This document shows positions 53,299-59,526 of a stretch of DNA of 59,526 nucleotides, piece after piece. The stretch is taken from NCBI GenBank assembly GCA_947576945.1, contig CANPTH010000022.1, forward strand, positions 1 through 59,526. The letters run 5' to 3'. This stretch comes from an uncultured Lachnospiraceae bacterium. Its GTDB lineage: Bacteria > Bacillota > Clostridia > Lachnospirales > Lachnospiraceae. Each line of letters opens with the position of its first letter. Position 1 is the stretch's first letter. The notes under the pieces were generated by a model. The model was not told the origin of the DNA and ran no database searches. It saw nothing but the letters and a program-made list of their open reading frames with translations. The translations under genes were made by a program, and so were the position numbers.

Positions 53299-54342
53299 AT
53301 GCTGAAAGGACTCTATACGGCATACACAGGAATGATCAATGAACAGCACAGAATGGATGTTATGACCAATAACCTGGCCAATGCCAATACCAACGCTTAT
53401 AAGAAAGAGGGATCTACCAGTCAGGCTTTTGACACTGTACTGGCTTATAAGATCAAAGATATGTCGGAGCCGGGGAATCTGCCGAGAAATCTTTCCACCA
53501 GCAAGGTTTATGATGAAGGCCTGGTGGATGATCCGAATAAATGGTCGTCCAGAACCGGTATGAGTATGGGCGTGAAGGTCGGAGAGAACTATACGGATTA
53601 CTCCGAGGGGCCGATGAAGGTAACTGACAATAAGTTTGATTTTGCTTTAGCAGGGCCGGGATTCTTCCTGATAGAGTATACGAACAAGGCGGATGTGACC
53701 TCTGTGAAATATACGAGGGACGGTAATTTTACCATGAATGCGCAGGGATATCTCGTGACGCAGGACGGGGATTTTGTTCTGGATGAGAATCGGCGCCGGA
53801 TCAGGCTGGATCCCAATGACAGCCAGATCGGAACTAACACAAACGGAGATATCTATCAGGACGGCAATCTGGTGGCGACGATAGGTGTGGTGGATTTTGA
53901 GGATTATGACAGTTTGGAGCATTTTGGGGAGAACCTGTACCAGATCACACCCAGTGACGAGATGAAGAGCGCTGAATCCGCTTATAGCAAAGCCAGAACC
54001 TACACGGCGCTGGCCGAGAGGGCATTGAATGCTGCCAGAGCCGGCGGCGCGGAGGATCTTGAGGAGCTGGAGGCAGCGGTACGTGCGGCGCAGCAGCGTG
54101 AAGAAGCGGCGCTGCAGAATCTGGAAGCGGCACGGGAAGGCGATACGACAGCGGCAAGGAGACTGGAGCAGGAATCTGTTGCAACGGTGAGAAACGGTGT
54201 TCTTGAATTATCGAATATGTCGATTGTGACAGAGATGGTGAATATGATCGCTATTCAGAGACAATATGAGAGTAATCAGAAGGTTATAACGACATATGAT
54301 GAATCTCTTGATATAGCAGTGAATCAGTTAGGCAGATTATAA
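53299..54342 (+). CDS. flhO: Flagellar basal-body rod protein FlgF/FlhO with an Ala-rich helical insertion
   Basis: A 347-residue rod protein. The N-terminal helix has the rod signature MTNNLANANTNAYKKEGS, and the C-terminus has LELSNMSIVTEMVNMIAIQRQYESNQK. Typical FlgF is near 250-270 residues; here residues about 220-293 form an extra Ala/Glu/Arg-rich helical segment (SAESAYSKARTYTALAERA, EELEAAVRAAQQREEAALQ) between domain D1 and the C-terminal helix. The reading frame is continuous, so it is an insertion and not an error. Exported by the flagellar type III apparatus. SD GAGAGG lies about 12 bases from the ATG. Its stop is followed at once by leader element B and flgG. Confidence 0.9.
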   Translation: MLKGLYTAYTGMINEQHRMDVMTNNLANANTNAYKKEGSTSQAFDTVLAYKIKDMSEPGNLPRNLSTSKVYDEGLVDDPNKWSSRTGMSMGVKVGENYTDYSEGPMKVTDNKFDFALAGPGFFLIEYTNKADVTSVKYTRDGNFTMNAQGYLVTQDGDFVLDENRRRIRLDPNDSQIGTNTNGDIYQDGNLVATIGVVDFEDYDSLEHFGENLYQITPSDEMKSAESAYSKARTYTALAERALNAARAGGAEDLEELEAAVRAAQQREEAALQNLEAAREGDTTAARRLEQESVATVRNGVLELSNMSIVTEMVNMIAIQRQYESNQKVITTYDESLDIAVNQLGRL

Positions 54343-54469
54343 GAGGCGTAAAGATTGAAGATCAGGGCTTTCAATCACGGGATTTGTGTCTGGGCGCTGC
54401 TTGCCGCAGATCCGTCATACGCAGTCCATATGGAATTGAGAATAAAGCAGCGCAGAAATGGAGAAGATT
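54341..54469 (+). promoter_or_regulatory. Structured leader element, copy B (before flgG)
   Basis: It begins at the flhO stop. SD AAGAGG (54341-54346); hairpin GATTGAA/TTCAATC (54353-54359/54370-54376); a ACGG-G-ATTTG (54377-54386); TG; b (54389-54402); GCCG; a' CAGATCCGT (54407-54415); b' AAGCAGCGCAGA (54445-54456); AAT; SD GGAG (54460-54463); ATG 54470. a/a' pairs over 9 bp with one bulged G, the same bulge position as copy A but different bases; b/b' pairs over 12 bp with two bulged G. Confidence 0.6.
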
Positions 54470-54477
54470 ATGGTTAG
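54355..54477 (+). CDS. Putative 40-residue leader peptide in element copy B
   Basis: TTG start eight bases after AAGAGG; it begins MKIRAFNHGICVWALLA, like copy A, but reads through b' and across the flgG start (ATG 54470) to a stop at 54475-54477. This would couple leader and flgG translation. Coding status is unproven. Confidence 0.35.
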   Translation: MKIRAFNHGICVWALLAADPSYAVHMELRIKQRRNGEDYG

Positions 54478-55288
54478 GAGTTTGTGGTCGGCAGCGACCG
54501 GAATGAATGCACAGCAGACGAATGTAGATACGATTGCCAATAATCTGGCGAACGTCAATTCAGCAGGTTATAGAGCGCAGGTGGCACAGTTTAAGTCACT
54601 TCTGTATCAGAATCTGCGTTCCGTTACGACAACGGCGAACGGAGATCCGAAGCCTACCAGTTCACAGGTCGGTCTGGGTGTGCGGGTTGCTTCTCTCAAT
54701 TCTATTTTTACACAGGGAAGTCTGCTGGATGCACAGAGCAATACTGCATTTGCGATAGACGGCGACGGTTTCTTCGGAGTGCGTGGCGAAGACGGTGAGA
54801 CCTATTATACCAGAAATGGTGACTTTACATGGGCGTTAGGCACGAACGGCGGTATGATGCTGACGAATGCGGATGGACTTCCGGTTATGGATTCCAGAGG
54901 ACGTGCGATTTCCCTGCCGCGTACTTACATAGCGAATAAGCTGTCCATTACGGAGGACGGACAGATCTGCTATCCTGACGACAGGAATAACCCACAGCCT
55001 ATTGGTGTACAGATCGGAACTTTCCAGTTCAGTAATCCGGGTGGATTAAACAGAGTGGGAAGCACCTTATTTGCAGCGACGGATGCAAGCGGCCGTGCGA
55101 TCAATGAAGACACCAATCCGGATGTGAACAAGAGCAGGATCGTGCAGGGGTATCTGGAGGGTTCCAATGTGCAGGTGGCCAACGAGATGGTTAATCTGAT
55201 CGTGGCGCAGCGCGCTTATGAGATGAACTCCAAGGCGATCACGACGTCCGATTCCATGATGGAAGTGGCTAACAATCTGAAGCGTTAG
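54470..55288 (+). CDS. flhP: Flagellar basal-body rod protein FlgG/FlhP
   Basis: A 272-residue distal rod protein of ordinary length: N-terminal TIANNLANVNSAGYRAQ, FAIDGDGFFGV in the D1 domain and LEGSNVQVANEMVNLIVAQR at the end. With FlhO it forms the rod of the flagellum. The start at 54470 is taken from the SD GGAG supplied by leader element B; an ATG four codons earlier lies in that SD. The next gene is the rod-binding protein, 167 bases downstream. Confidence 0.95.
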   Translation: MVRSLWSAATGMNAQQTNVDTIANNLANVNSAGYRAQVAQFKSLLYQNLRSVTTTANGDPKPTSSQVGLGVRVASLNSIFTQGSLLDAQSNTAFAIDGDGFFGVRGEDGETYYTRNGDFTWALGTNGGMMLTNADGLPVMDSRGRAISLPRTYIANKLSITEDGQICYPDDRNNPQPIGVQIGTFQFSNPGGLNRVGSTLFAATDASGRAINEDTNPDVNKSRIVQGYLEGSNVQVANEMVNLIVAQRAYEMNSKAITTSDSMMEVANNLKR

Positions 55289-55455
55289 TCTGGTTTAAGC
55301 GTTAGCCGGACCGGCCGGTCAGCCAGTGGCATGGTCAGAGCCGGCGCCGCGGCTTGAACAGGCGCTTTCAGACTATATTTTAAAGGATAGAGAACAGAAC
55401 GGTTCGTGCGTCCGATAGGGATCAGGAAAGCACGTACAGAGAGAAGGGATGATAT

Positions 55456-55830
55456 ATGGCGATGGATTTAACCGGACTTGGAGCATATACGGACTACATG
55501 ACCGACGTGAACAGGGTAAATACGGAGAATCTGCAGAAGAAGCTGGAGAATACCGCCAATACCGCACAGGTAGAAGAGACAGAGAATGAAGCGCTGCTGG
55601 ATGCCTGTAAGCAGTTTGAGGCATATCTCTGGGAGCAGATCTATAAGGAGATGGATAAGTCGACGAAGATATTCAGCGACGACGAAGATGAGGACGGTTA
55701 TGCCTCTAATATGGTGGATTATTTCAGTGAGACGGTTGTCCAGCAGATTTCTTCACAGACTGCTGCAGAGCAGTCCAATTCTCTGGCACATATGTTATAT
55801 GAGCAGGCGAAACGCAACTATAATATGTAA
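55456..55830 (+). CDS. FlgJ N-domain-like rod-binding protein
   Basis: A 124-residue protein matching the rod-binding domain of FlgJ (PF10135): LLDACKQFEAYLWEQIYKEM, then GYASNMVDYFSETVVQQIS and an ending rich in Ala/Gln. It lacks the muramidase half of proteobacterial FlgJ. It probably caps or assists rod assembly after FlhO/FlhP. SD GAGAAGGGA precedes the ATG, and a terminator lies 20 bases after the stop. Confidence 0.85.
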   Translation: MAMDLTGLGAYTDYMTDVNRVNTENLQKKLENTANTAQVEETENEALLDACKQFEAYLWEQIYKEMDKSTKIFSDDEDEDGYASNMVDYFSETVVQQISSQTAAEQSNSLAHMLYEQAKRNYNM

Positions 55831-55849
55831 TAGAATTTAATGGGTAACG

Positions 55850-55878
55850 GGCTGCCGATAAGGCAGCCTGTTTGTTTA
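55850..55878 (+). terminator. Intrinsic terminator of the mbl-flagellar rod operon
   Basis: GGCTGCC (55850-55856) with GGCAGCC (55862-55868), 5-base loop, followed by TGTTTGTTT. Confidence 0.75.
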
Positions 55879-55895
55879 GGGGAAATTTACAGCAG

Positions 55896-58145
55896 ATGGA
55901 TGTGATCAAGGGATTTGTGGAACATATTATATACCGTAATACAGAGAACGGTTATACGGTTCTGAACCTGCTTGCCGGAGAAGATGAAATTACCTGCGTC
56001 GGTTTCTTTGCGACGATGGACCAGGGAGAGACGATAGAGGCGGAGGGTAATTTTACCACGCATGCTGTATACGGTGAACAGTTTAAGATAGAACACTATA
56101 AGATTGTGCCGCCGGACGATGTGGTCAGCATAGAGCGTTATCTGGGATCAGGGGCTGTCAAAGGTGTGGGAGAGGCTCTGGCGGCCAGGATCGTGAAACG
56201 ATTCGGCACAGACACTTACAGGATTATCGAAGAAGAGCCGGAACGGCTGGCGGAGATTAAAGGGATCAGTGAACGCAAGGCAAGAGAAATTGCGGCGGCG
56301 TTATATGAGAAACGGGATGCCAGAGAAGCGATGTCTTATCTGCAGAAATACGGAATATCCAATACGCTTGCTTTTCGTATTTATGAGACCTATGGCACGA
56401 GACTTTATGGGATCCTTAAGGAAAATCCATATCAGCTTGCAGAGGATATCCAGGGGATAGGATTTAAAATTGCGGATGAGATTGCTGCCAGAATCGGAAT
56501 ACATACGGATTCGGATTATCGGATCAGGAGCGGGATTCTTTATACTTTGATGCTGGCAGGTACAGAAGGACACTGCTATCTGCCGAAAGGCATTCTTCTG
56601 CGGAAGACGGGGGAACTGCTGGGGTTGGAGCCTGATGCGATGGAGCCGCATCTGGCCAATCTGGCCATGGATAAGAAGCTGGTTATGAAAATGCCGGCTC
56701 CGGAAGAAAACGGGACGGAATGCAGGATTTATGCGGCATCTTATTATTACGCGGAGCTTAACTGCGCCAGGATGCTGCATGATCTTAACGTGTCGGCAGA
56801 GGAGGAACAGCTTCTGCCGGCGCAGGAGTCAGGACTTGCGTCGAAGATCGACCGGCTGGCCGGAGAACTGAATCTGGAGCTGGATGAGCTGCAGAGAAAG
56901 TCGGTGCTGGAAAGCGTGAAGAATGGTATTTTCATTCTGTCCGGCGGCCCGGGAACGGGCAAAACAACTACAATTAATGTGATTATACGCTATTTTCTGG
57001 CGGAAGGAATGGATATCTATCTGGCGGCTCCGACGGGCAGGGCAGCAAAAAGGATGACGGAAGCGACCGGATATGAGTCAAGAACGATCCACAGGATGCT
57101 GGAGCTGAACGGTGAAGCGGCCGGTGAGACCAGGGCGGCCAGGTTTGAGCGGAATGAGAGCAATCCGCTGGAAGCCGATGTGATCATAGTCGATGAGATG
57201 TCGATGGTGGATATTTTCCTTTTTCAGGCGCTGTTGAAGGCGGTGCTGGTGGGAACAAGGCTGATCCTGGTGGGAGACGTCAATCAGCTCCCATCAGTAG
57301 GGCCGGGACAGGTATTGCAGGATATCATGAGCAGTGAGAGATTTCCCATGGTGGTGCTGGAGAAAATATTCCGGCAGGCGGGGGAGAGCGATATCGTCTG
57401 GAATGCGCATCGTATCCATGCGGGAGAGCGGCTGTCCCTGGATAATAAAAGCCGGGATTTCTTTTTTCTGGAAAGAAATGACACCAATGTAATTTATAAG
57501 CATATGATACAGTTGATCACGGAAAAACTTCCGGCCTATGTAGGAGCACAGCCTTACGATATACAGGTGCTGACACCGATGCGAAAGGGACAGCTTGGGG
57601 TGGAGACGCTGAACGGTATTCTTCAGAGATACCTAAATCCTGCCTCGGAAGATAAGAAGGAATGTACGGCGGGGGAAACCGTTTTCAGGGAGCACGACAA
57701 GGTGATGCAGATCAAGAACAATTATCAGCTGGAGTGGGAGGTTGTCAGCAAATACGGGATACCTGTCGACAAAGGAACCGGTATCTTTAACGGTGATATC
57801 GGGATCATACAACAGATCAATGAGTATGCGCACGAGATCGTGGTGGAATATGATGAGCACAGAAGAGTGACTTATCCTTATGCACAGCTGGATGAGATTG
57901 AGCTGGCCTATGCGGTGACCATTCATAAATCACAGGGCAGCGAGTATCCGGCAGTAGTCATGCCGATCCTGTCTGGACCGAGGATGCTGTTTAACAGAAA
58001 CCTGCTCTACACGGGAGTGACCCGGGCTAAAAACTGCGTCACAATCCTGGGCAGCAGCCGCAGTATACAGGAAATGATCGACAACGATCACCAGAACAGG
58101 CGCTATACCGGCCTGGCGGACCGCATTCGGGAATTGATCATGTAA
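55896..58145 (+). CDS. recD2: ATP-dependent RecD2-type DNA helicase
   Basis: A 749-residue RecBC-independent 5'-3' helicase. The N-terminal region contains an OB-like part and helix-hairpin-helix motifs (GVGEALAARIVKRFG, IKGISERKAREIAAALYEK, IQGIGFKIADEIA). The RecA-like motor has Walker A GGPGTGKTTT, VDEMSMVD and the superfamily 1B motifs GDVNQLPSVGPG and YTGVTRAKN. Start 55896 has AGGGG 13 bases upstream, slightly far; a TTG at 55872 within the terminator is the alternative. The four-base-scale spacing to the ComF-like gene (14 bases) indicates a shared transcript. Confidence 0.93.
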   Translation: MDVIKGFVEHIIYRNTENGYTVLNLLAGEDEITCVGFFATMDQGETIEAEGNFTTHAVYGEQFKIEHYKIVPPDDVVSIERYLGSGAVKGVGEALAARIVKRFGTDTYRIIEEEPERLAEIKGISERKAREIAAALYEKRDAREAMSYLQKYGISNTLAFRIYETYGTRLYGILKENPYQLAEDIQGIGFKIADEIAARIGIHTDSDYRIRSGILYTLMLAGTEGHCYLPKGILLRKTGELLGLEPDAMEPHLANLAMDKKLVMKMPAPEENGTECRIYAASYYYAELNCARMLHDLNVSAEEEQLLPAQESGLASKIDRLAGELNLELDELQRKSVLESVKNGIFILSGGPGTGKTTTINVIIRYFLAEGMDIYLAAPTGRAAKRMTEATGYESRTIHRMLELNGEAAGETRAARFERNESNPLEADVIIVDEMSMVDIFLFQALLKAVLVGTRLILVGDVNQLPSVGPGQVLQDIMSSERFPMVVLEKIFRQAGESDIVWNAHRIHAGERLSLDNKSRDFFFLERNDTNVIYKHMIQLITEKLPAYVGAQPYDIQVLTPMRKGQLGVETLNGILQRYLNPASEDKKECTAGETVFREHDKVMQIKNNYQLEWEVVSKYGIPVDKGTGIFNGDIGIIQQINEYAHEIVVEYDEHRRVTYPYAQLDEIELAYAVTIHKSQGSEYPAVVMPILSGPRMLFNRNLLYTGVTRAKNCVTILGSSRSIQEMIDNDHQNRRYTGLADRIRELIM

Positions 58146-58159
58146 AGATAAGGAGAACT

Positions 58160-58876
58160 ATGATAAAAAAATTTCCGGGGATATTGACAGATATCTTCTA
58201 TCCGCGCAGATGTCCCGTCTGTGACAGGGCAGTCAGGCCCTTCGGAGGTCTGATCTGTGAGACCTGTATGTCAGAATTTGTATATGTAAAGCAGCCCTAT
58301 TGTTTAAAGTGCGGGAAGGAGCTTACGGAAGAAACAGAAGAGTACTGCGGAGACTGCGTACGCCGCAGGCATCTGTTCGACTGCGGCCGTGCACTGTATG
58401 TCTATAAAAGCGTGTCAGATTCCATATACCGTTTTAAGTACAGGGGCAGGCAGGAATATGGAGCATACTTTGCGGAATGTATGAGAGAGCAGCTGGGCAG
58501 CTGGATTACACAGCGCAGACCGGATGCGTTCGTTCCGGTACCGATCCATGCGGCGAAGCGGCGGGTGAGAGGATATGATCAGGCGCAGGTGCTGGCAAGG
58601 GAGCTGGGCAGGCGTATGGGCATTCCGGTGGAGGATGAGCTTGTCAGAAGAGTCCGCAGGACAGTCCCCATGAAAGATTTACCATTGGCCGAGAGACAAA
58701 ATAATTTGAAAAGGGCTTTCAAAATCTGCCGGAATGATGTAAAATTAGATACGGTTATCATTATTGACGATATCTATACGACGGGCAGTACCATTGATGC
58801 AGTGAGTTATGAACTGCGCAGAGCAGGAGTAAAGCGGATTTATTTTGTAACGCTTGCGGTGGGGAACGGCATATAG
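58160..58876 (+). CDS. ComF-family phosphoribosyltransferase-like protein
   Basis: A 238-residue protein with N-terminal zinc-finger Cys pairs (RRCPVCD, CETCM, CLKCG, CGDC) and a C-terminal phosphoribosyltransferase-like fold with VIIIDDIYTTGSTID, the PRPP-binding signature. ComF relatives act in DNA uptake for transformation in Bacillus, with unclear biochemistry. The SD AAGGAG precedes the ATG. Placement after recD2 suggests a DNA-processing context. Confidence 0.88.
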   Translation: MIKKFPGILTDIFYPRRCPVCDRAVRPFGGLICETCMSEFVYVKQPYCLKCGKELTEETEEYCGDCVRRRHLFDCGRALYVYKSVSDSIYRFKYRGRQEYGAYFAECMREQLGSWITQRRPDAFVPVPIHAAKRRVRGYDQAQVLARELGRRMGIPVEDELVRRVRRTVPMKDLPLAERQNNLKRAFKICRNDVKLDTVIIIDDIYTTGSTIDAVSYELRRAGVKRIYFVTLAVGNGI

Positions 58877-58938
58877 AGTCGGTCAGATGCAGCTGATTTG
58901 CTATATATTTACATCAATAACTACAGGAGGATGATACC

Positions 58939-59349
58939 ATGAATGCAAGAAACTGCAGAAAATGCGGAAGACTTTTTAATTATGTAGCAGGACCGCCGAT
59001 CTGTATGGCGTGTAGAGAAGCGCTGGAAGCGAAGTTCCAGGAAGTAAAGAAATATATTCAGGATAACAGACATGCGACCATTCCACAGGTTTCGGAGGCA
59101 TGTGACGTGACTACCAATCAGATCCAGCAATGGCTGAGGGAGGAACGCCTGCAGCTTGGGGAAGGTTCGGGAATTACACTTTTCTGTGAGAACTGTAACG
59201 CGGCTATCGTGACCGGGCGTTTTTGCGAGAAGTGTAAGAACAGTATGGCGGATAAATTAAGCAGCAGCATCCATAAGCCGGAAGCTCCGAAGCCCCAGTC
59301 CAAGAAGAAGGATCCGAAAGACAACCCTAAGATGCGTTTCCTGGGTTAG
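58939..59349 (+). CDS. YvyF-type flagellar operon protein
   Basis: A 136-residue protein with two zinc-finger-like Cys pairs at the N-terminus (CRKCG and CMAC), a helix-turn-helix-like middle (TIPQVSEACDVTTNQIQQWL) and a second Cys set (CENCN, CEKC), then a Lys/Pro tail. This matches the YvyF family, found at the head of the flagellin-type genes (flgM, flgN) in Bacillus. SD AGGAGG precedes the ATG. The next gene begins ten bases later. Confidence 0.88.
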   Translation: MNARNCRKCGRLFNYVAGPPICMACREALEAKFQEVKKYIQDNRHATIPQVSEACDVTTNQIQQWLREERLQLGEGSGITLFCENCNAAIVTGRFCEKCKNSMADKLSSSIHKPEAPKPQSKKKDPKDNPKMRFLG

Positions 59350-59358
59350 GAGACATCT

Positions 59359-59526
59359 ATGTTGAATGAAGAAAGAATAATCCTGATGACGAAAATGGCG
59401 TCATACGAGGCGAACGAGGGGAAGAAGAATGTTGCCATCGGAAGCTATTTTCGTGGTGACTATATAGGATGGCAGGTGTTGAAGTCCATTATAAGTGCAA
59501 CGATTGCATTTGTAGTGGTCTTTGGC
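59359..59526 (+). CDS. Unknown membrane-type protein, 3' end outside the window
   Basis: The frame begins at ATG 59359 after TTAGGAGA and is open to the window edge (56 codons: MLNEERIILMTKMASYEANE and so on, then a hydrophobic stretch IISATIAFVVVFG). It follows yvyF by ten bases and likely belongs to the same operon. I do not recognise its function; the hydrophobic end suggests a membrane segment. Confidence 0.7.
   Translation, partial: MLNEERIILMTKMASYEANEGKKNVAIGSYFRGDYIGWQVLKSIISATIAFVVVFG

Overview
The window looks like one chromosomal contig from a motile, monoderm Clostridia of the Lachnospiraceae type. The evidence is family-level: an FtsE/FtsX-M23 hydrolase division module, the mbl-flhO-flhP gene order known from Bacillus and Clostridia, a YvyF-type flagellar protein, YesM/YesN-type two-component genes beside carbohydrate transport and hydrolase genes, GAAC-N4-GTTC (Firmicute LexA) control of uvrB, and Gram-positive Shine-Dalgarno (SD) sequences. 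Base composition is moderate in genes, and some intergenic regions are very AT-rich. No phage, integrase, transposase or CRISPR array was seen.

Layout. 1-9.6 kb is housekeeping: a 3' tRNA-Gln fragment, an acyl-ACP thioesterase, a CvfB-like S1 protein, a small YjfB-type motility protein, a CdaR/PucR-type regulator, ftsE, ftsX, an M23 peptidoglycan hydrolase, an S41 protease and a GDP-mannose synthesis enzyme. 9.6-15.3 kb is one 1889-residue secreted BspA-like protein. 15.4-18.3 kb holds a MATE exporter, a serine esterase and an XRE regulator.

18.5-41.7 kb is a plant-polysaccharide utilisation region: a YesN/YesM pair, an unassigned large toroid-type hydrolase candidate, a GH78 rhamnosidase, an ABC sugar importer (binding protein and two permeases, no ATPase), two GH43 enzymes, an ArsR-like regulator, a NIF3-like protein, an AraC-GH39 fusion, an alpha/beta hydrolase and a GPH-type sugar symporter. 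The genes suggest import and debranching of xylan, arabinan or rhamnose-containing oligosaccharides. At least three regulators (YesN, ArsR-like, AraC-GH39) sit in the region.

41.7-59.5 kb returns to core functions: a FIST protein with a soluble chemoreceptor, MarR and flavodoxin, uvrB and uvrA, a Glu-rich unknown, mbl, two flagellar rod proteins, a rod-binding protein, recD2, a ComF-like protein, yvyF and the start of an unknown membrane protein.

The most interesting signal is a recurring intergenic leader element. Four full copies precede the sugar-binding protein, the second permease, uvrA and flgG, and at least two half copies exist. Each full copy has an opening hairpin overlapping a tiny TTG- or GTG-started reading frame, two long-range pairings in the order a-b-a'-b' whose sequences differ but stay complementary, and an SD that starts exactly three bases after b'. 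This looks like a mobile or duplicated translational control leader. Other notable items are a G9 tract that puts the best start site of the ArsR-like regulator out of frame, three TTTAGA-N4-TCTAAA palindromes around that regulator and its neighbours, a GH39 domain that has lost its acid/base residue while fused to an AraC regulator, and an Ala/Glu-rich insertion in a FlgF-type rod protein.
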